DNA of 36,839 nucleotides from Alcaligenaceae bacterium (GCA_012511095.1 JAAZGT010000139.1:1-36839); one strand, 5' to 3'; positions 8,625 through 21,054 are shown, numbered from the stretch's first letter. Numbers and translations are program-made. The notes: generated by a model not told the origin, from the letters alone.

Positions 8625-10067
8625 CTACTTAGCTCTATTTATGCTTAAGAGTTGATATAACAAGATAGCACCAAAAGTAGCAGTACCTATTCCTTCAAGC
8701 TTAAACATACCGAGCTCAATAGTAAAGTTACCTGCACCTAAGATCACAGCTATAGCCGCTACAATCAAGTTACGGTTATCAGAGAAATCAACATGATTAG
8801 TCACCCAAATACGAGCACCAGCAATTGCAATCAGGCCAAATACCACGACTGATACACCACCTAATACAGGCGCAGGCACACTATGAATTAAGGCACCAAA
8901 CTTAGGTGAAAAGCCAAGAATAATAGCAAAAATTGCCGCAATGACAAAAATTATAGTGGAGTAAATGCGAGTTACTGACATCACACCAATGTTTTCACCA
9001 TAGGTCGTCACCCCTGTACCACCAACCGATGCCGCAACCATAGTCGCAACGCCATCACCCACAAAAGCACGACCTAAATATTTATCTAAATCGCGTCCAG
9101 TCATCGCACTAACCGCGCGGATATGACCGAGGTTTTCAGCGACTAAAATAATGGCCACGGGTGCAATAATGGTAATAGCTGAAAACTGAAACTCTGGTTT
9201 ATAAAAAGTAGGCAAACCAAACCAAGGCGCTGCTGCCACCGCGCTTAAATCAACCGGTGTACCAAAGCCAAATACATTGCTAAAAACATAATAAACAAGA
9301 TAGGACAAAATTAAACCTATCAAGATTAATAAGCGTTGCAACATACCTCGTGTAAATACAGCCACTAAGCCCACACTCACCATGGTAACAATTGCCATTA
9401 AGGCATCATAGGTTGAGCCGCTAGCCATAGCGCCACTCGCTGCAACAGGCGCTAAGTTTAGACCAATCACAGCAACAATAGCACCAGTAACCACCGGTGG
9501 CATGAACTTTTCAATCCATGCTGAGGCATTGCCTTTGGCATTAAAATGCCAGACGACCAAACCAATAAGGGTATAGATCAAACCACAAACTATGATGGCA
9601 CCCAAAGCCACACCAATATTAGGGTTGATGCCAGAACCGCTATAAGCAGTGACTGATACCACTCCACCGATAAAGGCAAAGCTCGAACCTAAATAACTAG
9701 GCACCTGCCCTTTTACAAAAAAGAAAAATATTAGCGTACCAATACCTGACATCAAAATAGCTAGGTTGGCGTCAAAACCCATCAGTAATGGACCCAAAAC
9801 AGTGGCACCAAACATGGCAACAACGTGTTGCACGCCCATAACTAAGGATTGCCCCATTGGTAAACGCTCATCTGGTGCAATCATTTGCCCTGGCTCTAAT
9901 TTATCGATTTTGCGCCATTTTGGGTACCATGGCGCAACATCTGGGTCAGGTGTTTGAGACTCTACTAGCTCAGGCTCCGCGAGCTTAGTTTCGGCGTTAA
10001 TACTTTCTTCGCCACTATAACCAAAACCCACCGCCTCATCTGATGTGGGTTGCCCCTTATTTGTCAT
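8625..10067 (-). CDS. uraA: NCS2 family uracil/xanthine permease (UraA-like)
   Basis: Polytopic membrane protein; LVMGVQHVVAMFGATVLGPLLMGF, AENLGHIRAVSAMTGRDLDKYLGRAFVGDGVATMVAASVGGTGVTTYGENIGVM. Confidence 0.88.
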   Translation of the reverse strand: MTNKGQPTSDEAVGFGYSGEESINAETKLAEPELVESQTPDPDVAPWYPKWRKIDKLEPGQMIAPDERLPMGQSLVMGVQHVVAMFGATVLGPLLMGFDANLAILMSGIGTLIFFFFVKGQVPSYLGSSFAFIGGVVSVTAYSGSGINPNIGVALGAIIVCGLIYTLIGLVVWHFNAKGNASAWIEKFMPPVVTGAIVAVIGLNLAPVAASGAMASGSTYDALMAIVTMVSVGLVAVFTRGMLQRLLILIGLILSYLVYYVFSNVFGFGTPVDLSAVAAAPWFGLPTFYKPEFQFSAITIIAPVAIILVAENLGHIRAVSAMTGRDLDKYLGRAFVGDGVATMVAASVGGTGVTTYGENIGVMSVTRIYSTIIFVIAAIFAIILGFSPKFGALIHSVPAPVLGGVSVVVFGLIAIAGARIWVTNHVDFSDNRNLIVAAIAVILGAGNFTIELGMFKLEGIGTATFGAILLYQLLSINRAK

Positions 10068-10171
10068 GATTATTCCCTTATTATTTCGTTGAAATTAAGA
10101 TAACGGCTTTTCCGCTCTAAGTTTAGCACGATGGCAGCTACTTCTTAATACGTTGAAATGGTAGAATATAG

Positions 10172-10196
10172 CCTAAATTTTAAATCCAAATTTAGG
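10172..10196 (+). promoter_or_regulatory. Inverted repeat overlapping the Shine-Dalgarno of the phosphatase gene
   Basis: CCTAAATTT-TAAATCC-AAATTTAGG perfect 9-bp arms; the right arm includes part of the AGGAG SD upstream of ATG 10204. Confidence 0.45.
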
Positions 10197-10203
10197 AGTA
10201 AAA

Positions 10204-10851
10204 ATGTTGAAACGTAGCACTGATTTATTAATTATTCGTCATGGTGAAACGGATTGGAATGCTTTGCAACGTTTACAAGGTTGGTCTGATATCGCGCTTA
10301 ACGAAGCGGGTCACAATCAAGCCCAACATTTAAATAATTATCTACAAAAAGAGTATTTACAAACAATTTATAAAGAGCATGGCTTAAAACCATCGCGTAT
10401 TTATACCAGTGATTTAAAGCGTGCTGTTCAAACAGCCCAACCTTTAGCCACTGATTTATCCATTGAAATTCATATCGACCCTGATTTGCGCGAACGTAAT
10501 TACGGCAAACTCGAAGGTAAAAACTGGCGTGAGGCTTTTAATCACTTTGATACAAACCATCACGTTACACCCACTGACTTCGCACCTGAATTAGAGGTAG
10601 AAACACTTGAGGTCTTTTCACAACGCCTACAACGTGGTTTAAATGGTATTGCCCACAGATATCCGGGTGAGTTAGTGGTGCTAATCTCTCATGGTGGCGC
10701 TTTAGACATGATGTGGCGTTACTTTAAAGGCTTAGCATTAGATGCACAACGCGAGGTATTACAACGCAATACCACGATCAATCATGTGCGATTTGATAAT
10801 AGCATGTGGGAATTAATTGACTGGGGTCATAAGGCGCATTTAAAACTCTAA
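10204..10851 (+). CDS. Histidine phosphatase family protein (phosphoglycerate mutase-like)
   Basis: LLIIRHGETDWNALQRLQGWSDIALNEAG and LISHGGALDMMW motifs. Confidence 0.9.
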   Translation: MLKRSTDLLIIRHGETDWNALQRLQGWSDIALNEAGHNQAQHLNNYLQKEYLQTIYKEHGLKPSRIYTSDLKRAVQTAQPLATDLSIEIHIDPDLRERNYGKLEGKNWREAFNHFDTNHHVTPTDFAPELEVETLEVFSQRLQRGLNGIAHRYPGELVVLISHGGALDMMWRYFKGLALDAQREVLQRNTTINHVRFDNSMWELIDWGHKAHLKL

Positions 10852-10880
10852 GTTTTAAAGCAATTTAGGTCTATAAATTC

Positions 10881-10916
10881 AAAAAGCTCGGTATTAAAAA
10901 TAATACCGAGCTTTTT
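10881..10916. terminator. Bidirectional intrinsic terminator between the phosphatase gene and carB
   Basis: AAAAAGCTCGGTATTA ... TAATACCGAGCTTTTT inverted repeat between convergent genes. Confidence 0.92.
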
Positions 10917-10941
10917 ATTTGTTGAAGTATTAATTAACTAA

Positions 10942-14178
<3,237 letters not shown>

Positions 14179-14184
14179 AATTCT

Positions 14185-15348
14185 CTACTTTTCTGCCATT
14201 AAATTAATGAATTGATCAAATACTTTGACAGCAGCATTTGGTGCAGTCGTTGCTTCTGGATGTGCTTGCAAACCGATAGCAGGACAATCGCTTAACTCAA
14301 TACCTTGTAAGCCACCATCAAATAAAGAGACAAAAGTAGGCTTAACATTGTCAGCAAGACTATCGGCATCAACTGCAAAGCTGTGATTTTGTACGGTGAT
14401 CAACGCACGACCGCTCTCAAGATCCTTAATAGGGTGGTTAGCGCCATGATGACCTGACTTTAGCTTGTACGTTTTTGCGCCAGTCGCTAAAGCTAGGATT
14501 TGAAAACCTAAACCAAGCCCTAAAAGTGGGATTTTCTTATCTAATAACTGTTTGGTATTTTCGATAGCATAGTCACATGCTGCTGGATCACCAGGGCCGT
14601 TACTTAAGAAAACACCATCGGGATTTAATGCTAAGACATCAGCAACCGGAGTAGTTGCAGGTACCACAGTAATGCGGCACTTTCTATCAGCTAATAAACG
14701 TAAAAAGCTACGCTTAACACCAAAATCATAAGCCACTACGTGGTATGCAGGGTCGCTTAACTCACCATAGCCGTCGTGTAACTGCCATGAGGTCTGAGTC
14801 CACTCTTGAGGTTCTTGAAGGCTCACTGCTTGGGCTAAATCTTGACCCTGAAGACCTGCGTGAGCTTTGGCTAGTTCGATTGCCTTAGCCTCGTCAGCTT
14901 CGCCTTGACCCACTAGAATGCAAGCAGACTGTGCGCCGCCATCGCGAATAATGCGAGTTAATTTGCGTGTATCGATATCACTAATAGCAACAATGCCATT
15001 GGCTTTGAGATACTCAGGTAGGGATTGCTCGGCACGGAAGTTAGAGTAGCGTACTGGACAACTACGAATCACTAAGCCTGCCGCATGCACCTGATCGGAC
15101 TCAAGGTCCTCTGAGTTAATGCCACTATTGCCGATATGAGGATAAGTTAAGATGATAATTTGTTTGGAATAGCCAGGATCCGTCAAAAGCTCTTGATACC
15201 CGACCATTGATGTGTTGAAAACAATTTCCGCTGTGCTATAGCCCGCAGCACCGATTGAACGGCCTTTGAATACGGTACCATCAGCTAAAGCGAGAATTGC
15301 TGGCTCAACACCTTGTTGATAAGCGAAAATGCTACTAGAGTGCGCCAT
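14185..15348 (-). CDS. carA: Carbamoyl-phosphate synthase small subunit lacking the canonical catalytic Cys
   Basis: Full-length CarA similarity ([67 protein letters not shown]), but the nucleophile motif reads GLGLGFQ instead of GICLGHQ. Confidence 0.96.
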   Translation of the reverse strand: MAHSSSIFAYQQGVEPAILALADGTVFKGRSIGAAGYSTAEIVFNTSMVGYQELLTDPGYSKQIIILTYPHIGNSGINSEDLESDQVHAAGLVIRSCPVRYSNFRAEQSLPEYLKANGIVAISDIDTRKLTRIIRDGGAQSACILVGQGEADEAKAIELAKAHAGLQGQDLAQAVSLQEPQEWTQTSWQLHDGYGELSDPAYHVVAYDFGVKRSFLRLLADRKCRITVVPATTPVADVLALNPDGVFLSNGPGDPAACDYAIENTKQLLDKKIPLLGLGLGFQILALATGAKTYKLKSGHHGANHPIKDLESGRALITVQNHSFAVDADSLADNVKPTFVSLFDGGLQGIELSDCPAIGLQAHPEATTAPNAAVKVFDQFINLMAEK

Positions 15349-15474
15349 AAAATCTCATACATAAAAACTTAGATAAACCTATTTATTATATAGGAAATAT
15401 CGCTACTACTTTAGGATTAGTCTAGTATTAAAGATATTTATGCAACACTCTAGCAATATAGAAACTATTAAAGT

Positions 15475-15507
15475 CAATGATCGTTTACCTTAGGTTAACG
15501 ATCATTG
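15475..15507 (-). terminator. Hairpin spanning the stop codon of the secreted-protein gene (possible terminator)
   Basis: CAATGATCGTT-(T)ACC-TTA-GGT(T)-AACGATCATTG; 11-bp plus 3-bp stem; weak U-tract afterwards. Confidence 0.5.
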
Positions 15508-16464
15508 CATAAAGGCATGCGCCCTACCTAAGGCATCAAACTCTAGATTTAACACCGTACTGCGAGTATATCTTTGCTGAGATGATTGAAAATCATAAAC
15601 AGTCAACTGCTCGCCGGAAGCCGTTGGACGACGACTATAAAGTGTTGGATAAGCGGTGCGGCTATTAGTAAACACATATAAACGACTCTCACCTGACTCA
15701 ACTAAAATCTCACGCCAAGTACTACCGCTTGTATCGTCAATCTCTTTAGAGTTAGCTTTATCGGAATCTAGCCTTTCTAGAAGCCAAATCTTTTGGTGAG
15801 TTTTGGCACCATTAGCCACAGTATTACAGGTAGCGAGCACTAATGGACGCCCCTCAACAGAAAAGTTAACTGTATGAAAATCAAGGTGACGAATTTCCAT
15901 ACCACTACAAACATCTTCTAGACCAGATAAAGGCAAGGGCAAATTCCTTAATGCCAAACTAGGATGCACTATAGGATCGCCTGCTAAAGGCGTCAAACTA
16001 CGACGCGCGCTTTCAGAATCGGTGTATACAGGTAATCTGTCAATATTTAAATGCACCCACTCCGTAATGCGTGGCAACAAGCGATTTAAACAAGCAAGAT
16101 TGCGACACTCTCTGAGCGACTTCAGATGCTTATTAATCTCGTTAGCAATAACGGTGGGACGCTCTGTATGAGCTAATAAGGTAGTGTAATAATAATTCCA
16201 AGTTAAAAGTTGACGCGCTACATCAAGGTTTTGACATAAACCGTCTGGCCACTTTGCCAACTCTCTTTCTTGAGCGCGCAAAGCCTTAGAGCCAAAACGA
16301 TCAAATAAAACCACCTGATCTAGGCATGGATTAATTGCTACCTCGTACTCTGCCTGGGAAAAACCCAATAAATTATAGGCATTAGGAAATGCGCCTGCTG
16401 TTGAGGAAATCAACGACAAACAAAAACCAAGCAATAAGGTAAAACGAGAAAAAAACCCTTTCAA
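15502..16464 (-). CDS. Secreted protein of unknown function
   Basis: 320 aa ORF with N-terminal signal peptide (MKGFFSRFTLLLGFCLSLISSTAGA); several Cys including CRNLAC; no family assigned with confidence. Confidence 0.75.
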   Translation of the reverse strand: MKGFFSRFTLLLGFCLSLISSTAGAFPNAYNLLGFSQAEYEVAINPCLDQVVLFDRFGSKALRAQERELAKWPDGLCQNLDVARQLLTWNYYYTTLLAHTERPTVIANEINKHLKSLRECRNLACLNRLLPRITEWVHLNIDRLPVYTDSESARRSLTPLAGDPIVHPSLALRNLPLPLSGLEDVCSGMEIRHLDFHTVNFSVEGRPLVLATCNTVANGAKTHQKIWLLERLDSDKANSKEIDDTSGSTWREILVESGESRLYVFTNSRTAYPTLYSRRPTASGEQLTVYDFQSSQQRYTRSTVLNLEFDALGRAHAFMQ

Positions 16465-16805
16465 TTAAAGCTGCCTCATGAGCGAATGGGATCAATGTTT
16501 ATTAGATAATTCTTAAGAAAAAGTCATACATTTACTTACAGAGAATTACATTCTATGCATACTATACTATAATCGCTGATTCGGCAAGTAACTGCGCCGA
16601 ACACTACATAACTACTGATATTTAAAAAATTTTATGCGAATTTATAAGCTAGTTATTGGTCTAAAATAGTAGTCGAAAGTTCCAGAATATTACAAGAAAA
16701 CGTAAAATTCATACAAAAGTATCAATTAACTGTAATTTAATTTGAAGATCATATAATTTTATAATTACGACTTCATTTTTCATTACACTGGATTTAGGTT
16801 ATTCA

Positions 16806-17759
16806 ATGACTAATCAATTAGAAAGCTTAGCAAAACACACAACCATTGTTGCAGATACTGGTGACTTTGAGGCGATTCGCCAACACCAACCTACCGATGC
16901 AACAACCAACCCCTCTTTAATTCTCAAGGCAATTCAAGACGAGCGCTATCGTCCGCTACTTGATGAGGTAATTAAAGCAAACCCTCAAGCCGATACGGAG
17001 GGTATTTTAGATCACTTATTAGTGCTATTTGGTCAGAAAATCCTAGAGGTGGTCCCTGGACGTGTTTCTACCGAGGTTGATGCTCGCCTGTCTTTTGATA
17101 CTGAGGCTACAGTTGCGCGTGCGCGACGTCTAATTGAATTTTATAAAGCTGCCGGCATTGATAAAAGTCGCATTTTAATAAAAATTGCCTCAACTTGGGA
17201 AGGCATCGAAGCCGCTAAACAATTAGAACGCGAGGGTATTCACACTAACCTCACCTTATTATTTAGCCTATCGCAGGCAGTGGCTTGTGCTCAAGCGGGT
17301 GTTACTTTAATTTCACCTTTTGTTGGTCGCATTTATGATTGGTACAAAAAACAAGCTGGTGCCGATTGGGATGAGGTCGCTAATGCCGGTCTTAATGATC
17401 CTGGCGTAAAATCAGTGACTGCAATTTTTAATTACTATAAGAAATTCGGTATCACGACTGAAATTATGGGCGCTAGTTTCCGTAATATCGGTCAAATCCA
17501 AGCCTTAAGCGGTTGCGACTTATTAACCATCAGCCCAGATTTATTACAACAATTAAGCAATAATACCGAAGCTCTAGAGCAAGTTCTTGATGCTGATAAA
17601 TCAAAAGAGATGGCTATTGAGAAACTAGATTTGAATGAGGCAAGTTTCAGATTCTTATTAAATGAAGATGCCATGGCTACTGAGAAATTAGCCGAAGGTA
17701 TTCGTAACTTTGTAAGTGATGCGATTAAATTAGACAAGCTAATCGAAGCAGCACGCTAA
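16806..17759 (+). CDS. tal: Transaldolase
   Basis: [24 protein letters not shown] (Schiff-base Lys), [30 protein letters not shown]. Confidence 0.97.
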   Translation: MTNQLESLAKHTTIVADTGDFEAIRQHQPTDATTNPSLILKAIQDERYRPLLDEVIKANPQADTEGILDHLLVLFGQKILEVVPGRVSTEVDARLSFDTEATVARARRLIEFYKAAGIDKSRILIKIASTWEGIEAAKQLEREGIHTNLTLLFSLSQAVACAQAGVTLISPFVGRIYDWYKKQAGADWDEVANAGLNDPGVKSVTAIFNYYKKFGITTEIMGASFRNIGQIQALSGCDLLTISPDLLQQLSNNTEALEQVLDADKSKEMAIEKLDLNEASFRFLLNEDAMATEKLAEGIRNFVSDAIKLDKLIEAAR

Positions 17760-17786
17760 ATTTATTATCAAAAAGGCTTTCTAAAG

Positions 17787-17808
17787 GTTTCCCAGTTCGC
17801 TGGGAAAC
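17787..17808. terminator. UUCG-loop hairpin between convergent tal and recR
   Basis: GTTTCCCAG-TTCG-CTGGGAAAC perfect 9-bp stem; U-tracts weak. Confidence 0.5.
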
Positions 17809-17829
17809 TATCACTTACATATAGTAGAT

Positions 17830-18450
17830 TTAGCCTTTACGCTCCATAAGGGCCCAAGCAATGGTTCCTGCATCAACGTATTCTAACTCACTACCTGCTG
17901 GTACACCGCGTGCAATACGGGTTACTTTAATGCCATGCGGTTGCAACAGTTGGCTCAAATAATGAGCCGTAGTCTCACCCTCTGTGGTGTAGTTATTCGC
18001 TAGAATCACCTCTTTAATCTGACCGCTTTTCGCTCGAGCAATTAAACGCTCTAAACCCAGGTCCTTTGCCCCAACGCCTTGAATAGGTTGCAATTTACCC
18101 ATTAAGACATAGTAAAGACCATGATAACTACGAGTAGACTCGATCATATTTTGATCTACAGGGGTTTCAACAACACAAAGCACTGTATGATCTCGCATTT
18201 CATCACTACAGGTTGAACAAATCTCATCTGTAGTAAAGGAATTACAAAGTTTACAGTGCTTTAGGTTATTTAGTGCATTATCTAGGGCCGCGGCTAATCT
18301 TAGTCCACCCTTTGGATCATACTGCAATAAGTGATAAGCCATACGCCTAGCGCTACGCTCACCGACCCCTGGGAGTTGGCACAAACTGTCGACCAACTCC
18401 TCTAAAGGCTCAGAAAACTGAGCATCGGCTGTAGATGAAACTTTAGACAA
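17830..18450 (-). CDS. recR: Recombination mediator RecR
   Basis: LPGVGERSARRMAYHLL, C4 zinc finger CKLC...CSTC, Toprim region. Confidence 0.97.
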   Translation of the reverse strand: MSKVSSTADAQFSEPLEELVDSLCQLPGVGERSARRMAYHLLQYDPKGGLRLAAALDNALNNLKHCKLCNSFTTDEICSTCSDEMRDHTVLCVVETPVDQNMIESTRSYHGLYYVLMGKLQPIQGVGAKDLGLERLIARAKSGQIKEVILANNYTTEGETTAHYLSQLLQPHGIKVTRIARGVPAGSELEYVDAGTIAWALMERKG

Positions 18451-18491
18451 TGAACTATAAAAAGAATAAAAAGGTGATGTATTAAGCTAAT

Positions 18492-18821
18492 TTAGAATGG
18501 GAACTTCATGCCAGGAGGAAGTGGCATGCCCGATGTTGCTGCGCCCATTTTCTCATCAGAGGTGGCTTGCGCTTTACGAATAGCATCATTAAAAGCAGCA
18601 GCTGTTAGATCCTCTAGCATATCCTTATCATCTTCTAGCAACGATGGATCGATGGTAACGCGTCTCACATCAAATCGGCAATTCATAGTTACTTTAACTA
18701 AACCACCACCAGCGGCACCCTCTACCTCAATCTCAGCTAAGGCTTCTTGAGCTTTTTTCACATCTTCTTGCATTTTTTGAGCCTGCTTCATAAGCCCGGC
18801 TAATTGCTTTTTCATAATCAT
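18492..18821 (-). CDS. ybaB: YbaB/EbfC family nucleoid-associated protein
   Basis: [41 protein letters not shown]...[11 protein letters not shown]; dnaX-ybaB-recR order. Confidence 0.97.
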   Translation of the reverse strand: MIMKKQLAGLMKQAQKMQEDVKKAQEALAEIEVEGAAGGGLVKVTMNCRFDVRRVTIDPSLLEDDKDMLEDLTAAAFNDAIRKAQATSDEKMGAATSGMPLPPGMKFPF

Positions 18822-18867
18822 ATGACGTTTTCCTTTTGATTGAAAAATTTACCGTATTGTATCGTAT

Positions 18868-20913
18868 CTATTCTGATGATAAAACGCGCACCGAACCCTC
18901 AACCACATTCGCCCCAAAATTTTCTTTTAAGGTTTTGATAAATGGGTCATTAGCAACGCGCTCTTCTGCTTGTTTTTGTCGATCTTTTTGCTCTTTAATT
19001 AATTGAGCTCGCGCTGTGGCATCACCCGTCTCACCACTTTCAAAATTTAACTTAATGACTCGAGAAAAATACTCTGTCAACGCTGTCGTTAAGCTTGCTT
19101 TAATAGCAAACTCATCGACATTTTTTAGAGAAATCTTAAGATAAATGGTACTGCCTTCGGTCGCCACCCATTGGCTATTGAGTAATAACTCACCCGCTAA
19201 ACCAGGCAAGGCTAAACGCTTGGTCAACTCAATCCAGCTCTCTTGATTCAGCATCGATAAAGTGATTTTATCGTCAGCTTCGGTTGATTGAGGCTCCCAC
19301 GCCATATCGAAGCTTGCATCTTGTAAAGGCTCATCAGATATATCACCATCAAAGTCATCGGGCAAGGCTCCATACATAATCGCCCAATCAGCATCTGACA
19401 TGGATGCAAGCTCACCGTTAGTAGTATGGTTGTTGCTTGCTTGCACCACCTGATTTTGCTCTTGTGATATGACACTGGCTGCGGGGGTGGGTGTAATTTC
19501 ATTAGGTAGAACCGTATCTACTACATCCACTGCGGCTATTTCGCCTGTAGTGTGTGTGGCGTCATTTTGATGAAACTCCTCTGGAGTTTCATCAGCAGGA
19601 GTTGCTATTGAAGCGGATTCAGATAGCTCTGCTTCGACGTTAGAATCCACAGGTGTGGCAGCAGTCACCGTTTCATCTGGCGGACTCACAACTGTGACCG
19701 CTTGATCTGACTCTGATTCAGTCTCTAGTGCTTGCTCAGGAAGTTTTTTTTTAGACTCTTCGTTGGTTGAACTATCGGCGCTAGGTGCCACCGAAGTTGA
19801 AGACTTTTTAGTCTCGGCTTGAATGGCTGGCGTATTAACTAAAGCCAACATGCGTAGGCAAATCATCACAAAGCCTGAATACTCATCAGGTGCTAAGGCT
19901 AATTCCTTGCGACCATGAACGGCAATGCTATAGAAAAGCTGTAGTAGATCGTGATTAGCACTTTGCACAACCTCTAAAATATCGTTGTACAAAGGATCAT
20001 CGCTATCAAGCGTGCCTGCCAAACGTTGCTCCATCGCAATACGCGATAAAAGCACCGCTAAATCAGCTAAAGCGCCCTCATAGGAAAAACCACGATCGGC
20101 AATGGCATCAGCTAAAGCAACCACGGTGCTCGCATCACCTGCTAATAAGGCTTTAATTAAATTAACTAAATAGCTTTGATCGATGGTGCCAAGCATATCT
20201 TGCATGGCTTGCACGGTAATACGATTACCACTAAATGCAATGGCTTGATCCGTTAAAGATAAGGCGTCTCGCATGGAACCAGCGGCACCACGCGCGATGA
20301 GCTGTAAAGCGGCATTGTCATATTCGACCTTTTCCTCGGCTAAGAGCACTTCTAAATGCTCTACTACCGCCTCGGGTGACATCTGTTTTAGGTTGTATTG
20401 AATACAACGTGATAAAACAGTCACTGGAATCTTTTGGGGGTCGGTGGTTGCCAAAATAAACTTTAGATGCGCTGGCGGCTCTTCGAGCGTCTTTAACATG
20501 GCGTTAAAAGCGTGAGTCGTCAGCATATGCACCTCGTCAATCGTATAAATTTTAAAACGACCGCGAGAAGGTGCATAAATGGCTTGCTCTAATAAAGGTG
20601 TAATCTCATCTACACCACGTCTAGATGCTGCATCTACCTCGACATAATCTACAAAACGGCCCTGGTCGATTTCCACACAAGCAGAACACTTGCCACATGG
20701 GGTGGAAGTAATACCAGTTTCACAGTTAAGGGATTTTGCGAGGATGCGTGCTAAGGTTGTTTTACCGACTCCGCGAGTACCAGTAAATAACCACGCATGA
20801 TGAATTCTTTGAGTATCGAGCGCATTTGATAATGCACGAACCACATGATCCTGGCCAACTAATTCCGAAAATGAACGAGGACGCCACTTACGGGCAAGGG
20901 CTAAATAATTCAT
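18868..20913 (-). CDS. dnaX: DNA polymerase III subunit tau (and probable gamma)
   Basis: LARKWRPRSFSELVGQDHVVRALSNAL, GTRGVGKTTLARILAKSLNC, zinc-binding Cys cluster, DEVHMLTTHAFNAMLKTLEEPP. Confidence 0.97.
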   Translation of the reverse strand: MNYLALARKWRPRSFSELVGQDHVVRALSNALDTQRIHHAWLFTGTRGVGKTTLARILAKSLNCETGITSTPCGKCSACVEIDQGRFVDYVEVDAASRRGVDEITPLLEQAIYAPSRGRFKIYTIDEVHMLTTHAFNAMLKTLEEPPAHLKFILATTDPQKIPVTVLSRCIQYNLKQMSPEAVVEHLEVLLAEEKVEYDNAALQLIARGAAGSMRDALSLTDQAIAFSGNRITVQAMQDMLGTIDQSYLVNLIKALLAGDASTVVALADAIADRGFSYEGALADLAVLLSRIAMEQRLAGTLDSDDPLYNDILEVVQSANHDLLQLFYSIAVHGRKELALAPDEYSGFVMICLRMLALVNTPAIQAETKKSSTSVAPSADSSTNEESKKKLPEQALETESESDQAVTVVSPPDETVTAATPVDSNVEAELSESASIATPADETPEEFHQNDATHTTGEIAAVDVVDTVLPNEITPTPAASVISQEQNQVVQASNNHTTNGELASMSDADWAIMYGALPDDFDGDISDEPLQDASFDMAWEPQSTEADDKITLSMLNQESWIELTKRLALPGLAGELLLNSQWVATEGSTIYLKISLKNVDEFAIKASLTTALTEYFSRVIKLNFESGETGDATARAQLIKEQKDRQKQAEERVANDPFIKTLKENFGANVVEGSVRVLSSE
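19744..19752 (-). promoter_or_regulatory. A9 slippery run in dnaX (candidate programmed frameshift or transcriptional slippage site)
   Basis: Minus strand TCT AAA AAA AAA CTT CCT GAG; the -1 frame gives ACT TCC TGA. Confidence 0.6.
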
Positions 20914-20940
20914 AGGATATGTGGATATTGAAAATTAGGC

Positions 20941-21035
20941 GGTGAGCCTTACTCCGGCACTGAGTCGAAATGGCTGTGGCTGCTTCCTTCCGGACCTGAC
21001 CAGGTTGACCATGGACCCATGCGGAGGGACCCACC
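20941..21035 (-). ncRNA. ffs: 4.5S / small SRP RNA
   Basis: Minus strand contains ACCTGGTCAGGTCCGGAAGGAAGCAGCC (SRP apical hairpin and domain IV) within a long base-paired stem (GGTGGGTCCCTCCGC with GCCGGAGTAAGGCTCACC). Ends approximate. Confidence 0.93.
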
Positions 21036-21042
21036 GACGATT

Positions 21043-21048
21043 AGTATA
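21043..21048 (-). promoter_or_regulatory. Candidate -10 box for ffs
   Basis: Minus strand TATACT about 7 nt before the inferred 4.5S RNA start. Confidence 0.5.
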
Positions 21049-21054
21049 ACAAAC

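Noticed and set aside
14185-15348. carA as a pseudogene
   Set aside because: Full-length uninterrupted ORF with conserved motifs other than the nucleophile site; it looks like a maintained protein with altered chemistry rather than decay.
19248-19502. 84-aa ORF in an alternative minus-strand frame of dnaX
   Set aside because: Not contiguous with the A9 slip site (alternative frames stop within a few codons of 19744), so it is not a frameshift extension product.
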